DNA from: JALZVT01 sp039029135
GTDB taxonomy: Bacteria; Pseudomonadota; Gammaproteobacteria; Pseudomonadales; Azotimanducaceae
NCBI GenBank assembly: GCA_039029135.1
Contig: JBCCGT010000003.1
Location: forward strand, 248,001-312,000
DNA length: 64,000 nt
Direction of reading: 5' to 3'
The notes under the pieces are model-generated. The model worked only from the letters and a program-made list of their open reading frames with translations, was not told the origin of the DNA and ran no database searches. A program made the position numbers and the translations under genes. Shown piece by piece: positions 44,214 to 52,457 of this stretch (positions within the stretch are counted from its first letter, which is position 1; each line of letters begins with the position of its first letter).

Positions 44214-45671
44214 ATGTCCAACGCCTCTTCACACGCCCGGGGATCGATGGATTCGCTGCTGTCGCTGTGGCGCTGTCCCCAGTGTGGGCGCGACACGCCC
44301 AGCCGCGAAGATCGGGATCCCCAGTGCCGCCGCTGCGGCCTGCGCTGGCCAACCTTCGGTACCCTACGCTGTGCCCTACCCGACCCGCGGCGCGACCTGC
44401 CTGATTGGCGCGCCAGGGCCCATCACAGCCTGCAGGCCCTGCGCGAGCGGGCGCGCCGCGCGACGCACGCCCAAACGACGCTCCAGCAGCCGTCTGCGGC
44501 CGCGCGAGGTCGGGTTTTGGACACACGAAATCCCGCCGCCCCGTCAGCGTCGACGCCGGCCGCGACGGCAACCCGTCTCGAACGGCTAGCCGCGGGGCTC
44601 CATGCCCAGCTCGACTGTCAGGCCAAGGTGCTGGCACCGCTGTTGGGCGATACGCCAAGTAGCGATCTGGCGACCTACCGCGGCCTCGGCGCCGCACAGC
44701 TCGAGGCCGACGGACAGCTCTACGACTATGCCGCGAACCTGTTTCGCGACTGGGCCTGGGGAGAGCTTGAAAATCGTGTGTCTCTCACCCAGGTTGCAGC
44801 CGCGCTGCCGGTGCGCGTCGAACGCTGCATCATGCTGGGCGCGGGCGCGGGGCGGCTGGCCTACGACCTCGCTGTGGCGCGGCCAGATACCACGTTTATC
44901 GCGCTCGAGTGGAACCCGCTAGCCGCGCTGGTCGGCGCGCGGCTGAGTGCCGGCGATGCGCTGACGCTGTGGGAGACGCCGCTGGCCCCGCGATCCGTTG
45001 ACGACGTCATCATCGAGCAGCAGCTGCGCGCACCGGCTGGGGCCGCGGACAATCTGTCCTGGCTGTGGGGCGACGCCCGTCAGGTGCCGCTCATCGACGG
45101 CTGCGCCGATCTCGTCATCACCCCCTGGCTGACTGACGTGATCGCCGGCGGCCCGATCCCGCTCATACGCGAGGTCAATCGGCTTTTGTGCCGCGACGGG
45201 CACTGGCTGAACTTCGGCTCGCTGTGTTTTGCGGACGCACACGCCGGCGACCCGGGGTTGGCGTTGCTGTTGCCTGAGCTGATCGAATTGGCCGCGGGGC
45301 TTGGCTTCGACGCACAATCGCCCAGGGTCAGTGAGTTCGAGGCCCCCTACCTGGATTCGCCGCACAGCCGCTTCGCGCGACGGGAGCTCCTCCACGTCTT
45401 GCGCATGACCAAGCGATCCGCCGCCGTATCGGGATCTGCGGCCGGACAAGGTCGCGTCAAGCGGCGGCCAGCAGAGCGCAAACCCGTTGCGCTGACGCCC
45501 ACAATTGAAGGTCACGCCCTATCGAGCCAGGTCCAGGCCTATGTCTTGTCACTGATTGATGGGCGCCGCAGCATCATCGACATCGCGGCAGAACTTGAAG
45601 CGCGGCGATTGCTCAGCCGCGAGGAGGCTATCCCACTGATTAGTAGCTTTCTAGAAAAGCTATCTAATTAG
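44214..45671 (+). CDS. Zinc-ribbon / N2227-like methyltransferase / PqqD-like fusion
   Basis: A 485-residue protein with three parts. Residues 20-50 form a zinc ribbon (CPQCGRDTPSREDRDPQCRRCG). Residues 120-400 are a SAM-dependent methyltransferase with motif I MLGAGAGRLAYDLA near 205, IALEWNP acid loop and LITPWLTDVI-type motif; the layout (YDYAANLFRDWAWGE upstream of motif I) resembles the N2227/carnosine methyltransferase family. Residues 440-485 (VLSLIDGRRSIIDIAAEL) match PqqD-like winged helices that bind peptide precursors. The target is unknown. It converges on lpxC with nine bases between. Confidence 0.78.
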   Translation: MSNASSHARGSMDSLLSLWRCPQCGRDTPSREDRDPQCRRCGLRWPTFGTLRCALPDPRRDLPDWRARAHHSLQALRERARRATHAQTTLQQPSAAARGRVLDTRNPAAPSASTPAATATRLERLAAGLHAQLDCQAKVLAPLLGDTPSSDLATYRGLGAAQLEADGQLYDYAANLFRDWAWGELENRVSLTQVAAALPVRVERCIMLGAGAGRLAYDLAVARPDTTFIALEWNPLAALVGARLSAGDALTLWETPLAPRSVDDVIIEQQLRAPAGAADNLSWLWGDARQVPLIDGCADLVITPWLTDVIAGGPIPLIREVNRLLCRDGHWLNFGSLCFADAHAGDPGLALLLPELIELAAGLGFDAQSPRVSEFEAPYLDSPHSRFARRELLHVLRMTKRSAAVSGSAAGQGRVKRRPAERKPVALTPTIEGHALSSQVQAYVLSLIDGRRSIIDIAAELEARRLLSREEAIPLISSFLEKLSN

Positions 45672-45680
45672 CTGAATTTA

Positions 45681-46607
45681 TTAGATTTTGTGCTCCGCGG
45701 TGGGCTGAGAATCGGCCGCCGAGCCCGACCGGTAGGGCAATCCCCGTTCATCCAGCTCGACCACATCCCAAGCATCGTCGCAGCGCTCCAACGCCCTCAA
45801 CAGCTTGTTGTTGAGCGCATGCCCCGACATGTAACCGGTGAAGCACCCTAAGATCGGGCGCCCCAGCAGGTAGAGATCACCAATCACATCCAACGCCTTG
45901 TGTTTGACGAACTCGTCCGGGTAGCGCAGACCCTCTTCGTTGAGAATCGACTCATCGTCGATGCCTATGGCGTTGTCGAGGCTAGAACCCAGGCAGCGAT
46001 TAATGCTCTGCGCCTGATTGAGTTCGCGCACGAGCCCGAATGACCGCGCACCGCCGAGCTGCTCGGCATAATTATGCGGGCCCAGCTCGAGGTCGATCGA
46101 TTTGGGATAGCGGTTGTAGACCGGATGATCGGCCACGAATGTGTAGCGCACCCGGAACCCGTCGTACGGGTCCAGCCGCGCCGTCGCGTCACCCTGACTA
46201 ACCTCGATGGGCCGCAGCAGGCGGAGGAACTCACGCGGCGCATCCTGAGCCACGATTCCCGCGGATTGAATAAGATCTACGAAGGGCGCGGCAGAACCAT
46301 CCATGATCGGGACTTCTGACCCGCCGAGCTCAACCAGCAGATTGTCGATGCCGAGGCCCCACAGAGCAGACATCAGATGCTCGACCGTACCGATCGCGGC
46401 TTCGCCCGCGCCGATGGTGGTCGCCAGACAAGTGTCCGACACATTACGCATATTGGCATGGATCAGCGGTCCGCCGGGTAAATCCCGGCGCTGAAACATG
46501 ATGCCGCTATCGACCTCTGCTGGCCGCAGCGTTACCGAGACCTTTTGGCCGCTATGCACACCGACACCGATGGCGTGGACGGCTCTTGAGATGGTGGATT
46601 GCCTCAT
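45681..46607 (-). CDS. lpxC: UDP-3-O-acyl-N-acetylglucosamine deacetylase LpxC
   Basis: A 308-residue LpxC of normal length. It has GVGVHSGQKVSVTLRPA at the N-terminus, the zinc histidine in GTVEHLMSAL, the second zinc set HKALDVIGDLYLLG with Asp, and the catalytic histidine in MSGHALNNKLLRAL. It performs the committed step of lipid A synthesis. The ATG at 46607 was chosen because homology starts there. In many gammaproteobacteria lpxC follows ftsZ; here a divergent dusA-like gene and the prophage occupy that side, so the cell-division cluster is not adjacent. Confidence 0.95.
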   Translation of the reverse strand: MRQSTISRAVHAIGVGVHSGQKVSVTLRPAEVDSGIMFQRRDLPGGPLIHANMRNVSDTCLATTIGAGEAAIGTVEHLMSALWGLGIDNLLVELGGSEVPIMDGSAAPFVDLIQSAGIVAQDAPREFLRLLRPIEVSQGDATARLDPYDGFRVRYTFVADHPVYNRYPKSIDLELGPHNYAEQLGGARSFGLVRELNQAQSINRCLGSSLDNAIGIDDESILNEEGLRYPDEFVKHKALDVIGDLYLLGRPILGCFTGYMSGHALNNKLLRALERCDDAWDVVELDERGLPYRSGSAADSQPTAEHKI

Positions 46608-47042
46608 CGTCGCGCTCTTCAAGCAACTTATTCCTTGTCTAATCAGTCGTTTGGGCGACCTAATGCGACTATACGGCACCGGTCGGAGAATATGAAGGAA
46701 TTATGGAGGCGAAAACTGAATCGGGTCTGAATTCGATGATTGGTAGCGTTCCATCGCGGCCAATTCGTCGTTTCGAGTCCGCTTCTCGCCGCTTCTCGCC
46801 GCTTAGAGGCCCCCTGATCAACCTGTGGAAAAGAATAGCTTGCGCCAACGCGTGGAGCATGGCACCCGATGGTTCCACGTGAAGTGCATAAGTTCACACT
46901 GTGCCGGACCAGCCGCAATTCACGGCCCTCAACTCGCCCCCAATGGCAGTGTTGGCTTGCCCACAGCTAGTGACGCAGCCGCTGCAGATTTACAATACCG
47001 GGCCGCTTTGCAAGCCAAGCCGTCTGTTATCTACAACACCCC
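46608..47042. other. Gap between lpxC and the dusA-like start
   Basis: 435 bp with no protein-like frame. A 10-bp unit is repeated near 46780-46800 (CTTCTCGCCG twice in a row). The stretch should hold the lpxC promoter on the minus strand and the dusA promoter on the plus strand; TACAAT at 46991-46996 is a possible -10 box for the latter. Confidence 0.4.
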
Positions 47043-47183
47043 GTGAACCACGACGCCGACCAACACACAGTCGACTTTCATTCTGCCGCTGCAAGCGCGG
47101 TCTCGGATGATGCAGCCCAAGAGCGGCTGACCGAGCCGGCTATTGCCGTGGCGCCGATGATGGCATGGATGTACACCCAGTAA
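47043..47183 (+). pseudogene. dusA: 5' fragment of dusA-like tRNA-dihydrouridine synthase, cut by prophage
   Basis: A GTG-initiated frame of 46 residues ends PAIAVAPMMAWMYTQ and a stop. VAPMM[D]W is the conserved N-terminal FMN-binding strand of DusA, where the family continues with a TDR segment; here homology ends right after it. Everything downstream is unrelated DNA leading into a prophage. The 5' end of dusA is a known prophage integration site. The remaining part of dusA should lie past the right end, outside this window. Confidence 0.6.
47151..47163 (+). other. Candidate attachment site (attL) inside dusA
   Basis: GCGCCGATGATGG encodes the APMM segment of DusA and is the last stretch that looks like dusA before the sequence diverges. 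Integrases of the dusA-associated group recombine in this part of the gene. The matching copy would be attR to the right of 64000, so the repeat cannot be confirmed here. Confidence 0.45.
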
Positions 47184-47273
47184 GGATGCGGGCTAGCGGG
47201 CAAGTTGACCAACCGCGTGTTTGGTCACCGACGATTCTGTCTAACTGAAACGGCTTACGGACTATCAGATTAG

Positions 47274-47287
47274 CTAACGATCGTTAG
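47274..47287. promoter_or_regulatory. 14-bp perfect palindrome near the prophage left end
   Basis: CTAACGATCGTTAG is a perfect palindrome 139 bp before the first cargo gene. TAACG/CGTTA elements recur close by (CGTTGCG, GTTAGACG). It could be an operator for a phage or cargo regulator. The 47184-47425 gap holds no gene. Confidence 0.4.
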
Positions 47288-47425
47288 ACGAATCGTTGCG
47301 AAACCTGGTCGCCATGTCGCCTGAGCTGGATCTATCCGGTGCGACTGGCACCCATCATGTCGGACGCCAATAACAACAAAGCGCCGCTACAATCGGCAGC
47401 GAGTTAAAGCTAAATGGAATTGGCA

Positions 47426-48277
47426 ATGATCCGATATCTAGCCGGCTTGCTGCTGTTGGTGGCCGCTTCTGCAAACGCGAAAGATCCCTTCGAATGTGTT
47501 GCGCCGGAATACCGGCATGCCTTCCTCACCTACATGGGTGACGGGAAGACCGAGTACACAACCGATCTGCCTGCGGGATTCCCCAAGCTATCTCTACCGG
47601 AAGGGATGACGTTATTGGGTTCCAACAACAACCCTCACTTCACCAGTGCGGTGTACATGTCTCCGGACCCTGCGGATGGTCTACTCGAAAAAACGATCAA
47701 GTCCTTGGAAGGGGATGGCTGGATCTCCGGAGAATCCAGATCAAACGCTCGTATGGGAGGGTTTCAAACTCCATCCCTTCCCCGAAGGTCAATGGTGTGT
47801 CGCGATTCGTCGCCCGGAACCATCATCGTTGCGGTAAAGGAGCACCCTGACTACTCGACGACCAGTTTCACTATCTACCCCAATCAAAAGAAACAGCGAT
47901 GCCAGAAGTCTGAGAGTCCAACGGATCAGGAGTTGCGCCGCTCTCTTCGGTCAGAAATCCCCTATTTGCAGTTGCCGGCAGCAGCCAAATCATCGGGATA
48001 CAGTACTGGGGGCTCGAATGACGAGTACAGCACTCAGACCGTGGTCACCACCGTGGTGCCTCGCGCAACTTTTCTGTCCTTGTTGGGTGATCAGATAGAA
48101 CAGCAGGGCTGGGACTCAGATGCTAACTGGTCAGGCAATAGTTCTGCAGGCTCGACGTGGACAAAGAGCAGCAAAGAGTTCGGTCGATTGGTCGGTATCC
48201 TTAGATCTATATCTCTTGGCGATGGAGAATTTGACGTGAGCTTTACGGCCACCGTAGCGGCTGCTGAGACTTACTGA
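47426..48277 (+). CDS. Secreted protein of unknown function (prophage cargo)
   Basis: I do not recognise this 283-residue protein. It has a strong signal peptide, MIRYLAGLLLLVAASANA, then PFECVAPEYRHAFLTYMGDG. Two halves look loosely similar: each begins with a P..LQ/PKLSLPEG strand and a bulky SLEGDGWISGESR or QIEQQGWDSDANWSG segment, suggesting an internal duplication. Four cysteines could pair. Base composition is lower in GC than the chromosomal neighbours. ATG at 47414 is an alternative start that would spoil the signal. Its place beside the att site fits a lysogenic-conversion gene acting in the envelope. Confidence 0.65.
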   Translation: MIRYLAGLLLLVAASANAKDPFECVAPEYRHAFLTYMGDGKTEYTTDLPAGFPKLSLPEGMTLLGSNNNPHFTSAVYMSPDPADGLLEKTIKSLEGDGWISGESRSNARMGGFQTPSLPRRSMVCRDSSPGTIIVAVKEHPDYSTTSFTIYPNQKKQRCQKSESPTDQELRRSLRSEIPYLQLPAAAKSSGYSTGGSNDEYSTQTVVTTVVPRATFLSLLGDQIEQQGWDSDANWSGNSSAGSTWTKSSKEFGRLVGILRSISLGDGEFDVSFTATVAAAETY

Positions 48278-48395
48278 GTATCGTGGGACAAACGCTCTGT
48301 TCAAGCTCGGGCGACACCCAATAGCCGTCCGGTTTCCCGAGATTGCCGACCAAATTCGAGATTGAAAGAGTGCTGATTCACTTCAAGGAGCCGCG

Positions 48396-49139
48396 GTGTC
48401 AATCCAACTGATTGGTGACTGGCCAAATACAAGCATTAGCGATGCGGACTACATTGTTGGCGAGGTATACCGTTCTTTCCAGCTACTAATCGGGCCGGTG
48501 CTCGATGAAAAGGCGCTACCTCTAATCGTCCAGAATGATCCCGAAGCTTCTTGCCCAAGAGCGCTTTACGCCAAAGTAGGCGTGCGAAATCACATTCTGC
48601 TAAACGTCGGAAGCGGATCGCGTTGGAGCCAGATCGCCTTTCAGCTATCTCATGAATTGACGCACTTATTGTCCAACCACCGGGAAGTTCAAACTCACAA
48701 ATACAAATGGTTCGAAGAATCACTGTGCGAGCTAGGATCACGCGCCAATTTGAAACACATGGCTCGGCTTTGGGAGACACACGGGTTACCGGATCTTAGT
48801 AGCTACTCTCACCATCTAGACGATTACGTGCAGGAAAGAGAAAGAAACACTGAGCAAGTAAACAAGTTTGACGACTGGCTAGGGCGGCACCTGCCAGAAA
48901 TGCAGCAGAACTCAGTACTCAGAGAGCGCAATGATGTGATCGCCGCTAGACTTCTACCAGTATTTGAGCAAAGCCCAGAGCTTTGGGTAGCTGTATCTTT
49001 CCTAAACACCTGGACGCCTAATCCTGCCGACAGTCTGGAAGACTACCTATCCGATTGGCAGCACCAGTGTCCTCCGGAGCTTCAACAGCCTTTGTCGCGA
49101 GTTGCAGAGCGCATGGGAACACTTACGGAAATTGCGTAA
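48396..49139 (+). CDS. HExxH-containing putative metallopeptidase (prophage cargo)
   Basis: A 247-residue cytoplasmic protein with no signal. SHELTHLLSNH near residue 90 is an HExxH zinc motif, and FEESLCELGS about 22 residues later could supply the third ligand, giving a gluzincin-like site. The remainder is unassigned. The GTG at 48396 has AAGGAG five bases upstream. GC content is low for the window. With the preceding secreted protein it forms a two-gene cargo unit at the phage end. A role in defence or host modification is possible but not shown. Confidence 0.62.
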   Translation: MSIQLIGDWPNTSISDADYIVGEVYRSFQLLIGPVLDEKALPLIVQNDPEASCPRALYAKVGVRNHILLNVGSGSRWSQIAFQLSHELTHLLSNHREVQTHKYKWFEESLCELGSRANLKHMARLWETHGLPDLSSYSHHLDDYVQERERNTEQVNKFDDWLGRHLPEMQQNSVLRERNDVIAARLLPVFEQSPELWVAVSFLNTWTPNPADSLEDYLSDWQHQCPPELQQPLSRVAERMGTLTEIA

Positions 49140-49290
49140 CGCAGATTTATCGTAGCGCCGAGATCGTCAGCCGCTCAATCCATTGAGCAATTCGGTAGGC
49201 ACCCACTCGGCAGAGTGATGATCTCTAAACGTGTGTCGTTGAGGCTGTAGGAATTGTGACACCTGATCTGTGAGATGGATCTCTGCGAAA

Positions 49291-49566
49291 CTAGTCTTGC
49301 CCCTTCATTGCTCTAATCTCCCCAATCAGCTCATGGACGGACGCTGATAGGTTGTTCAAGTCTCGGGACACGTCACGGCTGTTTGCGTCGATCCGGTGCC
49401 CAAGGTCCCTGGAACTCTCGTCGAGGCGTAGCGTGATTTCCTCAAGGCTATCTTTCAGGTTGTCGATTTCGGTGGCATTGGTGTGGCTTCGCACCACCCC
49501 AGCACCGGCTGCCGCGAGCCCTAGTCCGACCAGACCACCCAAAACGCCTTTAAGCCATCCGTTCAC
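49291..49566 (-). CDS. Small membrane protein with coiled coil (phage)
   Basis: A 91-residue protein. Residues 8-28 (VLGGLVGLGLAAAGAGVV) form one membrane segment. Residues 35-85 are a heptad-rich helix (IDNLKDSLEEITLRLDESS, LNNLSASVHELIGEIRAM), probably a coiled coil. It is the last gene of the structural operon, 13 bp after the tail-tip gene, a position where holin, spanin or superinfection proteins occur. The start is GTG at 49566. The exact role is not known. Confidence 0.6.
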   Translation of the reverse strand: MNGWLKGVLGGLVGLGLAAAGAGVVRSHTNATEIDNLKDSLEEITLRLDESSRDLGHRIDANSRDVSRDLNNLSASVHELIGEIRAMKGQD

Positions 49567-49579
49567 GATCTTAGGTCTC

Positions 49580-51421
49580 CTACCTACTGTCAGCGGTTGC
49601 GAAAATTGATGAGATCTGGCCGCTCGAGTGTTGGATAACGGCTTCCTGGTACGGCGTGCCAGCGCCGCCAGCATCGATGAACATCACGTCCGGGTGTGAG
49701 ACCAGCAGGGATAGCGTGACGTTCCCGCCATCTGACGCACCCTGGGAGCACACACAGCGCACGGTGACGCTCGCTAAGAGCGAGTCATCATCGGAGTTGC
49801 GGAACTCAACCACCCGATCAGGACCACTAAATAGAAGGTTCCAGTCGATCCCGTTGTTTGTGGTCCACTGATAGCTAATCGTGGGCGGCACCGCCACCAC
49901 GTCGCCGACGATCACGCCAGAGCCACCCTGGGCCTGGTCGGCCGGGTAGCTCGCGGCCGGGGGATCGGTCCAGATGGACGGATCTGTTCGACGCAGCGTC
50001 ATGATCGGACCTTCGGCCGTTCCCTGGTCATCGATCGTCATTGCCTCCAGGACGTGCAATCGTTCATCGAAGCCCATGGTTGGCGAATCTACGCGGACGA
50101 TCTGCCCTGGCTCGTACTGCAGCAGCGCCAGCTTCCCCGGCCACTCCACTCCCCTCGCATAGTCCGTGCGCCCCAGCTCGTACCAGAGCACGCGGTGCGC
50201 CTCCTGGAGCGTGTTGGTCATGGGCAATGCGATCTGTCGGGGGATCTCGCGGCCATCGTCTCTGACGGCCACCTGGTCGCCGCGCGTCGTCTTTGGCGTC
50301 GATCGCTCCTGAAAGCCGCTCGCTCTATCCAGGAAGATCCCGGTTGCAGCGTTGAAGTAGTCTTCGTTGTCGATCAGATCCGCCTGGGTCGGCACGCCGG
50401 CCAGGTCGTCTTCGGTGATCGATCGCGCATGCTCGCCTTCGTAGAACCCGCCACCTGCCCTGATCCGCCATTTACCGCCTGTGTGAACCGGCGATGGGGC
50501 TGCCATGCATGACAGCAGCGAAGCGATGTTGTCCTGGTGGGTATCCGTCGCGAACAGCGTGCCGTTGCAGGTGAACCGCCGCCGCTCGCCGATGTTGGTC
50601 TCCACCAGCTCGTCGCAGTAGTCGGCCGCCTCGCCCACCATGGCCCAATCGATACCGCCGATATCTGCACCAAGCCCATAGAACGGATTGGCACAATACT
50701 CAGCCAGGCAGAGCGGCGGCGATGAACTCCATTTCCACGTGGATTCATCGCCGGAACTTTGGGCGGGATCTCGCGGATCGTAGACGCGAGCGCCCCGCGT
50801 CAACACGCTGATCTGATCGCCTGGCTCGTGCTCCTGCCACAGCTCCTCGCTCGCGCTGTTGAACGCATGGAAGCGCACCGCGATGTACGTGAGTCCGCGA
50901 CCGCGATGCAGCCCGGCCTGGAACAGCGTTGGAAAGGCAGCAGCCAGGTCCGGATCTGCATCCTGGTTGGGATCTCCCAGATACTTTTTGATCTTCACGA
51001 CGTTGGTGCCGCCGATCGGACCGAAGACGCCCGAGTCCACGTCACCGCCCCCGGTCGCGCCGCCGTTGATCATCATGTCGAAGATCACCTGGTCATCCAG
51101 ATGCACATCCAGCAGCGCATCCACCTGGCCACGCAGAATCGGGATCAGATACCAGAAGAACTCTTTTTGTGGCCCCTGGCTCCCCAGGAAAGCGACTGGT
51201 CCGGACACCAGATCTTCGCCATAAACCACCTTGTCGGAAGAAATCTCGCCGCGTGATGTGAGCTGGCGCGCTCGCGGGGATGTCTTCTGGCCGCCCGCGA
51301 GCTTCTTACCCAGGGCGTTGAACCCGGCGATGGTCGCGAAAGATAGAACCGTCTCAGCAGCAAAGGCTGCGGCGCCGGTCAGGCCGATTTTTGCGACGAG
51401 GGGCGGGATAGCCTGCGGCAT
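49580..51421 (-). CDS. Phage tail tip attachment protein J-like
   Basis: A 613-residue protein. It begins with a hydrophobic helix (AIPPLVAKIGLTGAAAFAAETV), then SSDKVVYGEDLVSGPVAFLGS and a hub-like region, GLHRGRGLTYIAVRFHAF, a cysteine-bearing AEYCANPFYGLG, and later VEWPGKLALLQYEPGQIVRVDSP, as in gpJ and GTA megatron-type central tail fibres. The last 130 residues look like an Ig/fibronectin-like domain (PTISYQWTTNNGIDWNLL). It is about half the length of lambda gpJ. It should form the tail tip and recognise the host. The ATG at 51421 was chosen over an upstream frame. Confidence 0.8.
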   Translation of the reverse strand: MPQAIPPLVAKIGLTGAAAFAAETVLSFATIAGFNALGKKLAGGQKTSPRARQLTSRGEISSDKVVYGEDLVSGPVAFLGSQGPQKEFFWYLIPILRGQVDALLDVHLDDQVIFDMMINGGATGGGDVDSGVFGPIGGTNVVKIKKYLGDPNQDADPDLAAAFPTLFQAGLHRGRGLTYIAVRFHAFNSASEELWQEHEPGDQISVLTRGARVYDPRDPAQSSGDESTWKWSSSPPLCLAEYCANPFYGLGADIGGIDWAMVGEAADYCDELVETNIGERRRFTCNGTLFATDTHQDNIASLLSCMAAPSPVHTGGKWRIRAGGGFYEGEHARSITEDDLAGVPTQADLIDNEDYFNAATGIFLDRASGFQERSTPKTTRGDQVAVRDDGREIPRQIALPMTNTLQEAHRVLWYELGRTDYARGVEWPGKLALLQYEPGQIVRVDSPTMGFDERLHVLEAMTIDDQGTAEGPIMTLRRTDPSIWTDPPAASYPADQAQGGSGVIVGDVVAVPPTISYQWTTNNGIDWNLLFSGPDRVVEFRNSDDDSLLASVTVRCVCSQGASDGGNVTLSLLVSHPDVMFIDAGGAGTPYQEAVIQHSSGQISSIFATADSR

Positions 51422-51423
51422 AG

Positions 51424-51831
51424 TTAGAAGCTCCAGCCAGCGGCCACGTCGCACGCAGCGAACCGCTGGCGCATCAACCCGTGCTCTCGATCGACTACAA
51501 ACGCGCAACCAGGTCGGCAATACACCGCACCAATGGTGTCCCAGCGCTCGCCTTGGTAGTGCAGGAGCATTGGATCGCCGATCGCAACAGCTTCATTGGG
51601 GTATCCCAACGCGTGCTCCAGGAGCCCGCGCAGGCTACGATGAAACGCGACCATGCGCAGCGCTTCGCGCTCCGTGCTGTACTCGCCAAACTGCTCTGCT
51701 AGATTCGTCCCGGTCAGCGCTCCGACAGACAGCGCGATGAGCTGGCAACAGTCCAGCTCCCCCCACTTAAACGGCTGGCCTTCCCACAAGCTCAGCGTCG
51801 CCATAACCTGGGTCGCGCGATCACGCTCCAT
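51424..51831 (-). CDS. DUF6950/NlpC-P60-like phage tail protein
   Basis: A 135-residue protein with PFKWGELDCCQLIALSVGALTG, the active-site-like Asp-Cys motif of the DUF6950 branch of NlpC/P60 enzymes. GDPMLLHYQGERWDTIGAVY follows, where a histidine may complete the site. It is encoded directly before the tail-tip gene, as the tail peptidase is in gene-transfer agents and many siphophages. It likely clips peptidoglycan during entry. Its start overlaps the stop of the preceding gene by one base (TAATG). Confidence 0.72.
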   Translation of the reverse strand: MERDRATQVMATLSLWEGQPFKWGELDCCQLIALSVGALTGTNLAEQFGEYSTEREALRMVAFHRSLRGLLEHALGYPNEAVAIGDPMLLHYQGERWDTIGAVYCRPGCAFVVDREHGLMRQRFAACDVAAGWSF

Positions 51832-52457
51832 TACGACAATCCCGGCACCGTGAAACCGCCCAGCACGCGACGCCTGTTGCTCCGGATGGGGGTACCCCCT
51901 GTACCGCGCCAGACAGGCTTCGCTTTCGCAACCTGCGGTAGGTATTCCAGGATCAGATCGCCAGGGTAATCCACCTGATGATGTTCGCTCGTGAGCAATC
52001 GGCCGCTGGACTGTTTCAAATTGGCTAGCTCGTGCTCAACCGTCAGCGTGAGCGTGTCGCCTCCCTCTTCGCCAACTGGCAGGCTGTGCCCGTTCATCAT
52101 GCCCGTGGCGGCTTCGGTTGGCGGTTCAACCAGGCGCGCAGTCCTGGGGTCCATCGCAGCAAGGTAGATCGCGACTCGCCGAAATCGATAGTTCTCATCG
52201 ACTACCAGCGGCACGATCGAGTCATCGAGTCCCGACAGCCGCAGATCGATCTTGTCGGCCGTCAGTGTTGTTGTTTCCTCAAGCGGGCCGATGCCTGCCA
52301 ACGCCCCCAGCCCGACCCACGTCTGGCCAAGCGTGGTGATCTCTCCTATGTCCGTATGGACCCGCACAGTGCCCGAATCGAACTGGATTTCGGCAAACCA
52401 AACCAAGCGGCTGGCATCGTCGGAGATCGCGTTGGCGGTCGCCGCCGGCAGCCTCAT
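51831..52457 (-). CDS. Phage tail hub protein (DUF2163-like)
   Basis: A 208-residue protein. Features such as LVWFAEIQFDSGTVRVHT, WVGLGALAGIGPLEET and YRFRRVAIYLAAMDPRT are typical of baseplate-hub proteins that sit just before the peptidase and J genes. Place and size match the DUF2163 gene of gene-transfer-agent tails; sequence similarity is only approximate. ATGA overlap with the upstream gene and TAATG overlap with the downstream one show tight translational coupling. Confidence 0.6.
   Translation of the reverse strand: MRLPAATANAISDDASRLVWFAEIQFDSGTVRVHTDIGEITTLGQTWVGLGALAGIGPLEETTTLTADKIDLRLSGLDDSIVPLVVDENYRFRRVAIYLAAMDPRTARLVEPPTEAATGMMNGHSLPVGEEGGDTLTLTVEHELANLKQSSGRLLTSEHHQVDYPGDLILEYLPQVAKAKPVWRGTGGTPIRSNRRRVLGGFTVPGLS

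Noticed and set aside
42841..44697. A long open frame antisense to the DUF1501-like gene (618 codons)
   Set aside because: GC-rich coding DNA often leaves the antisense frame open. It is arginine-rich, has no domain and lies opposite a gene with a clear Tat signal.
49173..49188. Terminator hairpin between cargo and tail genes
   Set aside because: GCTCAAT/ATTGAGC pair with only a two-base loop and no T-run; too weak to call.
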